Assembly (NCBI GenBank): GCA_014529385.2
Contig: CM043969.1
Span: forward strand, 15,685,446 to 15,749,445
Source: Adiantum capillus-veneris
Lineage: Eukaryota; Streptophyta; Polypodiopsida; Polypodiales; Pteridaceae
DNA: 64,000 nt
Direction of reading: 5' to 3'
Shown here: positions 22,285 to 33,253 of the stretch, piece by piece
How positions within the stretch are numbered: position 1 is the stretch's first letter
Layout of the letters: each line of letters starts with the position of its first letter
Position numbers and translations under genes: made by a program
Notes under the pieces: model-generated
Told to the model about the DNA's origin: nothing
Database searches by the model: none
The model's input: only the letters and a program-made list of their open reading frames with translations

Positions 22285-23085
22285 GACCCCTCCAGGCCTA
22301 GCAAGGGTAGCCTTGGGACAAGTGTCCCCCTTTCCCCTTCGAGAGAGAGGACTTGATAAATGCAAAATCAATCAATTAAATTTCCTAAATTATCATTGGA
22401 TCCCTTGGGTGTCCAACCAATAGGCTTCAGGCACACCATGAGGGCAACATGAGGAGGAACTTGACAAGTGTCCCTTTTTCTTTCTTTGTACCATGCATGC
22501 CTTGTGTGAGTGTGTGGGTGTTCTCTCTCATCCCACCTATTGTGGGGCTCTCCCCGTCCTTGTAGGGATTGAATCTTGACCTTTTGACACCTGAAGCCCC
22601 TTATGCATAGGACCATTTCCCACCACAAGCTTGGCCCTTAAGCACTTTAAGCTTGGGCTGGGTTCTCACCTCAAGTGCAACCCTAGCATCTCAAGCATCT
22701 CAAGCATGTCAAGCACCTCAAGCATCTCAAGCACCTCAATCATCAAGCACCTTAGTCATCAAGCATGACAAGCAGAATAAGCATCTCGAGCTGGGTCGGG
22801 TTCCCGCCTCAAGCTCAGCCCTAGCTTACCTAAGGTCAAAGGACTTCTACACACATTACTGGAGGTCTTCAATGAAGCTAACCCTAAGGTCTTATGCTCC
22901 ATTGGTTAGTTTGATAGACCATCTCTCATTTGGGCCCCTTTACCATTGGCCTCGTGTTGAGATAAATCTATAAGCACATGTCTATATCTTAACCCTTGTT
23001 CCTGTTTATTCTCCCACATTAAGTGATCAGTTTAATATGAGAAAATCATTTGGGTTGGTTAGATATTAGATATTAGATTTTATGA
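22285..23085 (-). repeat. Dispersed repeat of about 0.8 kb, copy 1
   Basis: Matches 41405-42300 in reverse complement over most of its length. Shared words include GGGGGACACTTGTCCCAAGG, TATAGACATGTGCTTATAGA and TTAATGTGGGAGAATAAAC on the minus strand. It contains a stretch of CAAGCATCT/CAAGCACCT repeats. Its size suggests an LTR or a short non-autonomous element, but no firm termini are seen. Confidence 0.85.
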
Positions 23086-23158
23086 CAAAAATACAAAAAA
23101 AGGTAATAAGAAAAGAGAATAAACACAAAAAAACAAACAAAAGAAAAAAAGGGATTAT

Positions 23159-23198
<40 letters not shown>

Positions 23199-24120
23199 AT
23201 ACCCACACATGCATGAATGCATCCTTACACACACAAACTCGCACACCTACAAGAAGAGAAAAAAAAAAGGTGCGCCTCTTTCTTTCCCTTTCCTTCTTTC
23301 TCTCCCTCTTTCTCTTCTTAATTACGGGTGCCAACTGCAACCTTTTCGGTTTTTTTCTTTTCTTTGTGCAATTGACTTCTTTTTTATTGTATTTCATTTC
23401 ATTTTGTTTCCTTTCAATTTCAATTCATTATCATTTCAGTTCAATATCATTCCCTTTAAATTTCATGTCATTTTGATTTATTTCAATTTTATTTTATTTA
23501 TTTATATTTTAGCCAAAAAATAAAAAATACAAAATAAGGAGTTTAAAAAATCAATAAAAATTTTAAAAATAATAAAAAGAGAAACAAAAAAAGAGAGAGG
23601 AAAATCAAATAAAACCCAAAATTCAAGGAAAATTCACTAGAATTCCAAAAAAAAGCTAGAAATTGAATAAAAAGCCAAAAAATACTAAAAAACAAAAAAA
23701 CATTTTAAAAAACAAAAAAATTACAAAATAACTAAAAAACCCAACAAAAGACAAAAACAGAGAGAAAGAAGAAAAACAAAAAAAATCTAGTAGAATCAAA
23801 ACATCGAGAAAAATTCATTAAAAAAATCATAAAACTTGAAGAAATTCACAAAAACACTAGAAATTTCATAAAAATCACCAAAAAAAATTGTTTTAAGAAA
23901 ACAAAATATATATAAAAAAGTTAAAAAATAAAAAAAATTACATTTGCTTTTTTCATTTGTTCTTTTGAGTCTTTTTATGATTTTTCTTTTTACTTATTTT
24001 TAATACGTTTTTTTTGCGTTTGCTTATTTTCTTCTGGTGCATATTATTTTTTATTTTTTTATTTTTTTAAAAAAGAGAAAACAAATTTGCACTTCTCCTT
24101 GCCTTTCCTAAGCACCCCAC
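23085..24120. other. A-rich low-complexity region
   Basis: Dominated by A-runs, T-runs and an AC tract at 23161-23197. No gene is visible. Confidence 0.5.
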
Positions 24121-24179
24121 ACTCCGTATATGTCCCAATCACGCACATTTAGGCACATTTAGCACGCTTAGAGTAGGTT

Positions 24180-26760
24180 CATGCCTAGATATTAGTTTTG
24201 TCAAGATTCACCCAATTCGATAGAGCATGCGACACCTGTGAGTGACTATTATTGTGTAGGATTGACCACAAGTCACCTGTGTGAGATTGACGCGTCTCTT
24301 GAGCATATATCATTGTGAGATCTATGGAAAGAGGCTGAGATGAGCTTGAGACCACGATCCTCACAAACACCATCCAGAGTCACCCTTGACACGACGAGTG
24401 CCACATAGCTGATTATACCGAGAGGAGAGCTACCAAGAGCTACTGAGATGAGAGTACTCGATGCACGACCCATTGAGCCACCATGGACGATGCCACCACA
24501 TTGTGTATCCAAAATAGAGCATCCACATCCCTTGATGACAGTGCCTACCATGACTTTTCTTATAGAGGCTATTGCAACCGCACATATTTTTAGAGACATT
24601 CCACAATCACATGACCATGATAGAGTTGTGCCACATGAGATTACATCTTCAATGAGCAACATGAGTCCTACAACGAGCAATGAGCTCCATAGACTAGCTC
24701 TTTCACTAGCCATAGATAGACCATGCTAGCCTTGTGGGGTGAGCATAGAGTATTATGCATATTTCATGATCTGAGTAGGGTGAGTTTCTTTTAGAAACTC
24801 CAGGGTTTAGTGCAGAGTACTCCCATCACATCAGCTAGTGCAAGTTACACCTAGGTCAAGACTGCTAGGATCCTTTAGAGATAAGTATGATTCGATGTTC
24901 TTGCCGATGCTTGAAGTAGACTTACAGAGCACAGAGCTTCTATCTGATGAGACGAGTCTCTAGATACACATACTCATCCTACGCTGGTAGAGTTGCATAG
25001 ACTTGAGTATACACAGACATATGTTGAGGATTGTGAATGTAGGTATACACAAGAGTCTAGCACACCTTGCAAGTCACCTTCGAGTGTGAGCGCCATGCTA
25101 TTTTTCGAACAAGATCCTCGGAGCGAGTATATAGAGGCACTGATCACTCCATCTATGTGTTGACCGTAGGATTGTGATATATGCCACGACCACTGCTAGC
25201 TCTAGCATGCTATAGAGCTAGAATACCTAAGACAACTCCCACCCAGTTAGGTCATAGATCACCTACAAGACTGATGAGTGATTGTGTTCCTTTGTGAGGG
25301 ACTCCTAGGACCATGCCATGAGATGTAGCTCTAGAACCTAGCCTACCACATAGTGAGCCTCATCATTATGAGACTGACCCCATTGAGTCGATAGATGTTT
25401 CTCATCACTTTGATACCCAAGCAGAGTGACACACCATTGAGTGATTCACCTATACTGAGATGACATATCACACAGATGTTTCCACCCAACCATATATTAC
25501 TGTTGAGACACAACCGCATTTCCCAATCCTTCAGCACAGGCAGATATGACTTGTGAGACATTGTCACTTCACGTTCCTATAGAACACATTGATGAGACCA
25601 CCATAGAGGCCACACCACAAATAGCAGAGCCATTAGAGCCTACTTTAGCCTCTACACCCTAGTGTAGTTCTACTTTAGCAGGGCACACCCGAGATGCTAA
25701 CCATAGCTCAAGTCATAGAGCTTACCAGAGGACTAGACATGTTTATGTTCCCCATAGAGAGAGTCATGATAGATGTTTATGTAGTGATGACACACTTGTG
25801 TGGATAGCAAGCCATAAAGCACATGAGGGTGCACCACAGGGATGGCTAGCTTCTAGATGGTCACTAGAGGCACATAGATTTTATGAGGGACATAGATAGG
25901 TTTGGGCTCCTAGTAGCACACTCCATGATGAGTGCTCATAGCTCTTTTACACTTCCTAGAGCAGATATAGTACATCAGACGTGTCTAGTAGAGGGACCGC
26001 GACAAGACATAGACGTTCACAACAACGATAGTGGCCATCTACTATGAGACACTCTAGACCTAGAGTTAGCCCATCTAGACAATCAGGACCGCATGTGAGG
26101 AGAGCTTGACAACAACGATAGTGGCCATCTACTATGAGACACTCGAGACCTAGAGTTAGCCCATCTAGACAATCAGGACCACATGTGAGGAGAGCTTGAC
26201 CTACATTCATTGAGATACCATGGACATTGAAGATTTGGTTGTCGAAGAGCCAGCCACCTATCACACCATAGGTTGACACGAGCCATACCTCACTTGAGAT
26301 TTCCACTGACCATGTGCAAGAGTCATCCATTGAGGGATCTTGAGCCACAGAGTCCATTAACCATACAATCACAGGCTGATGTCATCCTTAAACCCATTAC
26401 TTGTGCTTCAGATTCTACCATCCATATGGAACTAGGTGCTAGCCAGCCAATAACCATTAGACAGAGAGCTAGGAGATTACAGGCTTTATTGTTTGGAGAG
26501 AGTTCTCTTGTCCCTCCTAGTTGCACTAGACCCTTGACTTGTGCAGATTCAACATGGTGTACAAGACACATGCATGTATACTAGAGGCACTTTTTTTCCT
26601 TTGGGTTTTTTTTCCTATAGGCACCCATGTATGAGACCTTAGCATATGATTTCTTTTTATTTACAATTAGGTAATAAAATTTTCATTTCTATGCTGACAC
26701 ACCTCTCTAGGTGGTAGTGTTTTGTTTGTGATTTTGTAGCATAGATGGACTTCAACTTTC
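24180..26760. other. Anonymous region, no supportable gene
   Basis: Dense in GATGAG, CATAGAG and TAGAGC words with open frames of up to about 145 codons, none with recognisable motifs. It may be a very decayed retroelement, since it runs straight into the gag start at 26768, but I see nothing that proves it. Confidence 0.35.
26021..26200. repeat. 90-bp tandem duplication
   Basis: Units at 26021-26110 and 26111-26200 differ at only two or so positions. The period is a multiple of three, which keeps an otherwise unsupported minus-strand frame open. Confidence 0.95.
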
Positions 26761-26767
26761 ACATAAC

Positions 26768-27466
26768 ATGGATAGATTGAGCTCTAGCATTGTATGATTA
26801 TTGACAACGGATGATAGAGTGGAGCGAGTGGTTCAAGGTCGAGATCTCATTACCGCCCGGGTTTTGCATGAACTTGCCAGTCAATTGCAAGAATTAAGAA
26901 TTAAAATAATAAATAGAAACCAAAGAGAAGAGCAGCCAGCTGGGAGAGGTAGGGGATGAAGGATACAAGGAAGATGCTACAATTGTGATGAAGAGGGTCA
27001 CTACGCCCCTGATTGTCCTGAACCACCAAGAGAGAGAGAGGAGGGATATACCCCCTATATGGACGTGGTCGACGGAGAATAGAAGAAAACCATCAAGAGC
27101 GGGCACTAGAAGCACCACCGCCGCAACAACAACCACAACCGTTGCCTGGAAATGGAGAAGGTAGGGCTATTAACATCATTACCCTTGAGCATCAAGATGT
27201 GGATATTTTGGCCAATAAGAGAGCTAAGCATGATAGGGAGAAAGAGACAGAAGAAGAGAGGGAAACAAGAGCAAGGAAAGGAGAGGCTAAGGTAGAAGAC
27301 AAACCAGAAAGTAGCAAGAGGCGGCGAAGAAGGAAAATTGGTCCAAAGGACTACCTCCTTGGCCAAGGTGTTGAAGACTATGATATTGTCGACAACATAC
27401 GAAATCGAAAGGCAAATATATCTTTTGGTCAATTGGTGGCTTTGAACGCTAAATTGAGGAGGCAGT
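26768..27466 (+). pseudogene. Ty3 element RE-1, gag end and linker to protease (left half)
   Basis: A plus-strand Ty3 gag terminus. A CCHC zinc knuckle, CYNCDEEGHYAPDC, lies at 26975-27016, after an arginine-rich stretch with a premature stop. A highly charged linker follows (KETEEERETRARKGE, SSKRRRRRK). The pre-protease segment DYDIVDNIRNRKANISFGQL runs up to 27466, where the frame is cut by the terminal inverted repeat of the 18.8-kb element. The same frame resumes at 46254 with the protease, so these are two halves of one element. Confidence 0.8.
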
Positions 27467-27499
27467 CATTAGGGCCAAAAACGACTCAAAAAGGGCTGT
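27467..27499 (+). repeat. Left terminal inverted repeat of the 18.8-kb element
   Basis: Begins CATTAGGGCCAAAAACGA and pairs with 46221-46253. The two arms differ only by C/T at two positions. Confidence 0.85.
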
Positions 27500-27837
27500 G
27501 TAAGGAATTGGTTAAATTACTAATTAGCAGAGCCGTTTGTGGTCAAAACAGCTCCAAATTTGTCCGTTTTGGTCATTTAAAGCATATCTACGCAATCTAA
27601 AGCGTATCTAGGTACATATCTCTAAATATTCAAAAAGATATCGTTTTCTTCACATTCCTTTGTGGCTCACCTCGAAATTTGTTTTCATTTACTTCACTTG
27701 GCGGCAAATAGTTGTTTCCACTTTTGAATCTCTCTTTTTTCTCTCACCTTTCGCGAGCTTTATCTCTTCTTCTCTGATACACCTTGTTCTGCTGCTACGT
27801 TATTTCCATTATACTTTCTTCTCCTTCATTACTTACA

Positions 27838-30231
27838 ATGACTAATACATCTTTCATTAGTGATAACCGCAAGTTTCACTTGAACATTAAGCTAAGCCAA
27901 GAATACGCTACTACGCGGAGTGTCTATCAAAGACCAGTTACAACTGCAAATGAAGCACAACAACTTCGCAACGACGAGAAACACATTGATATATGGACAG
28001 ATGGGAGCTTATATCCACCGGATCCTAGCACTGGAAGGTATCCATCTTTTCACACACCTCATGATTTGATGAGATTTGTTGGTGATGGGGTTGATGGCTT
28101 GCTAGGATATAGTTCCAGGTTATCTCATTCACACATTGATCATACACATTACATTCAATATCTCAAAACTGTTTTGTTTTCAAATGCAACAAGAATTTTA
28201 GAACTTGAAAACCAAATAGCATCTCTAAAACAAGAAAATCACCAACTTCGGACTTTAAAAGAAACTCCAATAGGATTAAGAGCACGAGTAAAACGAATGA
28301 GAGATGTAGTAAACTTAACAGAAGGTTCTGGACAAAGAAAAAAAAGATTAAAGATTACTAGAAAACATGTGACTAGTCTTTTAGGATTTGATATGTCCAA
28401 TGGTCAAGAAAGGGTGAGATTTTTGAATGAGGTAATGAACAAAAGTGATATTCTTAAACTTTTGAAACTTCCTGAAAATCAAACTCAGAAAAAATTGGTA
28501 TTTCAAAGTTTACTGAAATATATGGGTTTACTGGTCCAACCTTCTCAAATGCAAGAAGTTTGTGACACAGTGGGGATGAGTAGAAGTGGTTACATGGACA
28601 TCTCTAAAACCTGGTTTCAGGTTTTAAAGTATTACAAGATTAAAGCTTTTGGGTTGCCTAGGCCTCATAATGTTGGGAAAGTTAGGACTCTATTAAACGA
28701 AGAAATACCCGAACATTTTGGAGAGTACTATCATATAGAAGGAACGATGCCATATGAAAAACAAAAAAAAAATCTTCTTTTGAGTATAATGTTTTTAATA
28801 ACATTTGGATGAGTACAAAAAATGTTCAATCTGCTATGGTGAGATACTATAATATGCAAGAAGTAGATTGTGAAGGAAAACTTATATTTGTTCTGAAATT
28901 GGATGAAGCTCAAATTCAAAAATGTCAAAAAATGGAAAGAGTATCCATATCCCTTATGAATAGAGCATTGGACTATAGCCAGGGTAAGCTTGATTCCCCA
29001 TACCACAAAACTCAATCAGAAATGGAACTTTGGTGGATTGGAGCAGCTCAAATACTAGTAGAAAACCACGATACATTGAAATGGCTGTTTTTGCAAACCG
29101 ATATCCCTTCTGTTATACAGGACCAAAATGCAGGTGAAAAACTCTGTGTAGATGGCATGGGTGACTTTTTTGTAGAATGGCACTTGAGTGCTGACCTAAA
29201 AGCATTAAAGTGCATGTTTGGTGTATGTGGAGGTGCCAATACCAAGTATCCATGTCTATATTGCATGGCAAGCACTGGAACAAAAGGATGGCTTGCAGAA
29301 CACGAGGTTGGAAAAGCACCATTGAGGAATAATGTTAACGTCATCGACTACCCATCGTCTTCTATGATTTGGGATCCAATTCTAACAATAGATTTAAAAA
29401 ATGTACATATATGCACAATGCATGCAGAGATTAGAATCTTGGACAAATTGCTTCGACTCCATCTTGACTATGCATATTCTATTAAGCCAACTAAACTTGC
29501 AGACGAGTGCATAGAAAAATGCGAGGCTTTGCTCTCTCAAATGGGTTTTCATGGTGGTCAAGTGCATCTAAAAAAAGATCCCACTCTTTCAAAAGGAACC
29601 GGTGATGTTTTGCAAGATGTTTCAATGGGTGGAGCAAAAGCCAGAAGATTTTTGAGTAACCATGACAACAAACAAGTTGATGCTATGTGGAACTGCTGGA
29701 AGGATCTTTGTGTTATAACAACCAATGTCAAAAGTAGACCAGATGTAGCCAACAAACGCATGGAAGTGTGGAAGAAGCTCGACAATTTTTTGAAAGTTTT
29801 GAGACAACAAGTTAGCTCTGCTACTTATGCAGATGACTTTAAAAAGACAATAAAGCTTTTAATAACTGCTATTACAGATGCTTGGGGAGCAAAAGACATC
29901 ACATATTACTTGGTGAGTATTCAATTACTTTCTAAAGTCTAGATAGTATTTTACTTTGCATCCTATTGAGTTCAACTAACTTTTTTTTTATATTTAGCAT
30001 ATTATGTACCTGCATGGACTATATTTTGCAAAACAAGGACCCCTTGCAACATGGAATACTCAGGGAATGGAAAAATCTCACTATAAAGCGAGGACTTCTT
30101 TTTTCAAATGTACGAGAAAGGGAGGTGGACAAAGAAGGAGCAATGCACTAAAGGAATTATTCAATTGGTTCTATAGGAGGCAATTACAACGGATGAGATC
30201 AAACAACCATGCTGCTCAACCACAGATCTGA
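27838..30231 (+). pseudogene. Transposase-like protein of unassigned family, two exons, one frameshift
   Basis: Predicted protein of about 770 residues in the position expected for the transposase. Exon 1 is 27838-29912; the intron 29913-29997 has a GTGAGT donor and TTTAG acceptor; exon 2 is 29998-30231. A ten-A run at 28753-28762 shifts the frame, after which coding resumes smoothly. The N-terminal domain (residues about 15-100) has DIWTDGSLYPPDP and LLGYSSRL and recurs twice near 36 kb. A coiled coil follows (about 120-150). Candidate acidic residues of an RNase-H-like core are in VLKLDEAQ, LSADLKALKCMFG and the C-terminal GMEKSHYKAR. There is a C-x2-C motif (YPCLYC) and an HAEIRILDKLLRLH helix. 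The DDE reading is inference. Confidence 0.7.
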
Positions 30232-30321
30232 GATTAATGCTTCACTTTGAAACTTTGTACTGAATCTTTCTAAAGAGATCCAAATTCAAAAAAGATATTT
30301 TGGTGCAAAAAATTGTCAAAT

Positions 30322-31907
30322 TTACATCAGTTTTTGATTTTTTTTTATATCTCTAGGCATGTCACCCCTATATCTCAAAAACTTTCTTCTTTTATAGCCC
30401 CCAAGAAGGTTGACATTTGTCTCCTCAGCTGCTGCTGCATAGCTAAAGTAGCAAAGAAAGTATCCTGCTCTTGAGGCATTGAATCCTGCAGCATATCCAA
30501 ACATTCGAAGTGTTGTTGCTCTCTCAAGTAGCATGATCTTGTTTGCATTGATTTGAAGGGGGGTGTACCCTAAAAACCGTGACAATATCTTCAGTGCAAA
30601 CATTGGCAACTCAGGATCTTCAGAATACTGCATGTGGAAAGCACAGAAGGTGGCACTATCCAATGTAGGCATGTAGTGCATGAGAGAGGAGGCATCCCTT
30701 CTTGAAGAGCCCTCTATTGCTTTCCCTCTCAAGCCTTTAGCTCTCCCAAGAAAATTGTCTTTGTCAAGGAGTTCAATCTGCAAAACAAGACAATGAGTAA
30801 TTAAAACTAACTTGAAAAAAAAGGAATATTTCAGTAGGGAGATCACCTTTTGCAATTCATCTTCGGCAATGACTTTTTCTTGAAGGAGATTGCATGATCC
30901 AGTCATCTCTCTTATGTCAACTTCCTTTCCAATTTTTTTCAGCTTAAAGTCTCTGCCAAAAGATTGGATGCCAATCTCAACAAGCCTCTTCTCAAAATCC
31001 TCATCTTTGAGGGAAGGTTTTTCCTCTTCCACTCTTCTCATGCATAGAGCAAGTGCATCAGGAGCAGGAAAAAAATCTTTATTGGATGTATGAAGATCAA
31101 GTGCCAAAAACTCCTCTTTTGACTCTTCTTCTGTGTCAATAAAATCTTTGGCCACCTCAGAAGCTTCAGAAATGGTTGCAATATAGTAGTCCTCCCTCAT
31201 ATTAAGCAGACACTGGATATGATGGAGAGGGATATACTCTTTCCCATTGATAAAGAAGTAGGAAGGGTTTGGAATAGTAAGGGAAGCTTCAGATACCTCT
31301 ACCTCATCTGTTGGCTCATCAATGACAATACTAGCTCTAAATTGAGCAACATCAAAATTTGCACTCTCCTGATCCTCAGCTGCAACATCAACTTTCTCCT
31401 CTTCTAGAATTTCACTTTTCTCAAGCTGCAAAACTGTGGAAACATTTTTATTTGTTGCCTCATCTGTATCTTTCACTTCATCATCTTTGCCTTGCATGTC
31501 AACTTTAAGGAACAAAAAGAAAAGAAAAGCAACTTCTGTTGGAACAAGGTTACAAGGTTTTAAATGTAATTGACAAGAAATGGTAGGTGGAAAAACAAAG
31601 GAAGTCTTCTTAGAAAATCTTCCAATGTTACTTTGCTCTTCTCAATTGAGTTTGAAGTATATTCGGTTAGATGACAATAAGCCTTCCCATCTCAAACCAA
31701 ACACTTGCCTTCAACTGCCTCTTCAAACTCTTTGAATTCTTCTGCCAAGAAGTCTTTCAAATAGTCTAACAAAGCTGCAAGATCAAACACAGGGTTGAAT
31801 ATTTCATATGCTTTGGTGTACACCTCCATGTCACCACCATCCACCACAGCCACCAATAGTTTCTCACTTGGACTCTCCTCCAAAATCTCCTCCCGGCCTT
31901 CAATCAT
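30322..31907 (-). CDS. Unrecognised acidic protein of the 18.8-kb element (multi-exon)
   Basis: I do not recognise this protein. The first exon probably starts at the ATG at 31907 (MIEGREEILEE) and ends near 31700. A second intron-exon border lies near 31505, where a long pyrimidine tract ends in AAAG. A 69-bp in-phase intron (30778-30846) has clear GT and CAG ends. The N-terminal half is strongly acidic (EESKEEF, EVDIREM). The C-terminal half looks folded and conserved in style (SLMHYMPTLDSATFCAFHMQ, ALKILSRFLGYTPLQINANK, GYKRRKFLRYRGD). No signal peptide or known catalytic motif is seen. It is transcribed divergently from the histone-protease gene, with the dyad-repeat arrays between the two, so co-regulation is likely. 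Confidence 0.6.
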
Positions 31908-31989
31908 CGTAGAAGAAAAGTCGACAGGTGAAGCTAGGTACAAGGTACGGAAATACGCCCAACGTTTGCAAATGTACTAGTGCCAATGA

Positions 31990-32300
31990 CAAACCCGAAC
32001 CACGCAATACGCTCTAGACCCAAGCTTTGGAACTTGCTCCCTGTGCATTGTGCGGGACAAAGCCACAGCAAAATGAACAACCCCGAACCACGCGATACGC
32101 GCTAGACCCAGGCTTTGGAAGTGCCTCCCTGCGCGTCGTGTGGGACAAAGCCACACTAAAACGGAAAACAAGCCCGAACCACGCGATACGTGCTGGACCC
32201 AGACTTTGGAACTACTTCTCTGCACGTCGTGCGAGACAAAGCCACAACAAAGCAAACAAGAACCTCGAAAGATGCGATAGGGGCCCCGAAAGACACGATA
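31990..32300 (-). repeat. Dyad-repeat array A (about 90-bp units, facing left)
   Basis: Three full units (from about 31995, 32084 and 32177) and a degenerate fourth have a period of about 90 bp. On the plus strand each has ACCACGCGATACG, CTAGACCCA-GCTTTGGAA, and CGTCGTGCG-GACAAAGCCAC about 40 bases later. The reverse complement aligns with units of array B (both contain ACGACGCG, AGCCTGGGT and TATCGCGT), so the two arrays are the same repeat in opposite orientation. Array A lies just upstream of the minus-strand gene starting at 31907. Confidence 0.88.
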
Positions 32301-32491
32301 GGGGAGGGACCACCGATGTGCAATTTCAACAGATGAGATCGTGCGGGATGAGAGGATTAGTACACAAAAATGGATAATATCTCGCGTCGTATGCGACAAG
32401 TGAACGTGCAACATTCTTAAAATTCGAGACCAAGATTTATAGAAGATCCGAAATATGACTGTTAGTGACACATGTCAACCATGCACACGTG

Positions 32492-32556
32492 CCACGTGGC
32501 TTGCGCACAACGGTCGTCGTACGGACGGTCTTATGTATATAAAGCTTTGTCACGTG
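32492..32556 (+). promoter_or_regulatory. Candidate promoter: two G-boxes and a TATA box
   Basis: CCACGTGG at 32492-32499, TATATAAA at 32536-32543 and CACGTG at 32551-32556 lie between the two dyad arrays. The TATA orientation and spacing would start a plus-strand transcript near 32570 whose leader includes array B and reaches the histone-protease start at 33254. A matching minus-strand promoter was not identified. The motifs are visible; their use is inferred. Confidence 0.45.
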
Positions 32557-32649
32557 TTCATTTTGTGCTTTCTCCCATACTCGACATTCGCGTCGTGTCG
32601 TCCTCAACTACCCGCACTTCGAGTCATCCATCCACTAAGCCAAGACAAA

Positions 32650-33250
32650 CTTCTTCTCAAACGACGCGACCTGGATGTGTTGGGCATGTGAGAGCACCTT
32701 CTACCGCTTCCCATACTCTTAGCATCCCATACGACGCGATAGGCGCAAGTTGCAAAGTCTAGGTGAGCCTCTCATCGCGTCGTACGGGGGTTTCTATTCG
32801 GCTAACTTCACAACTCGTATACGACGCTCTATACGATGTTCTAAGGTGTTTGTGTGCCCTCTATCACATTATGAAGGTCTTGTTTTTTGAAATACTCATG
32901 GCTTCCCATACGACGCGATAGGCGCATGTTGCAACGGTTAGGTGAGGCTCTATTCGCGTCGTGCGGAGATTCTTGCTCGGCTTACTTAAAGTTTTCACAG
33001 CTCGCATATGACGCGATACGGTGATGTTCTAGGGTGTGGGTGCGCCCTCTATCGCGTCGTATAGGGAGTTTTGTGAGATTTTCTTTGGAGGTTCCGGTGC
33101 TCACATACGACGCGATACGGACGTATTCAAGAGCCTGGGTCACCGTTCTATCGCGTCGTGTTGTTGTCACCCTTCTCTTCACACACGGCACGATAGAAAC
33201 ATCTTGAAGGTTGTGGCTGACGTGTCTGTCGCGTGGTGTGTTCTTTTACC
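32650..33250 (+). repeat. Dyad-repeat array B (about 90-bp units, facing right)
   Basis: Six clear units beginning near 32726, 32818, 32907, 33006, 33102 and 33183, plus a weaker one at 32660. Each unit has a left arm close to CATACGACGCGATA and, about 40 bases on, the complementary right arm CTATCGCGTCGTA, so every unit can form a stem-loop as DNA or RNA. The last unit ends a few bases before the ATG at 33254. Arm mutations are frequent but often leave part of the pairing. This is not a simple microsatellite. Confidence 0.9.
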
Positions 33251-33253
33251 CAA

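Noticed and set aside
24185-26584. Several 80-145 codon frames at 24.2-26.6 kb
   Set aside because: They have biased composition, conflict between strands and show no motifs; one is kept open only by the 90-bp duplication.
30004-30231. A separate small gene at 30004-30231
   Set aside because: It is exon 2 of the transposase-like gene, joined by a clear GT-AG intron in phase.
31977-32471. A 164-codon minus-strand protein at 31977-32471
   Set aside because: It is a read-through of dyad-repeat array A; its repeated Ser-Arg-Gly phrases mirror the 90-bp DNA repeat.
31990-33250. CRISPR-like array
   Set aside because: The repeats are about 90 bp, imperfect, each internally dyad-symmetric, without unique spacers of constant length, and in a eukaryotic context.
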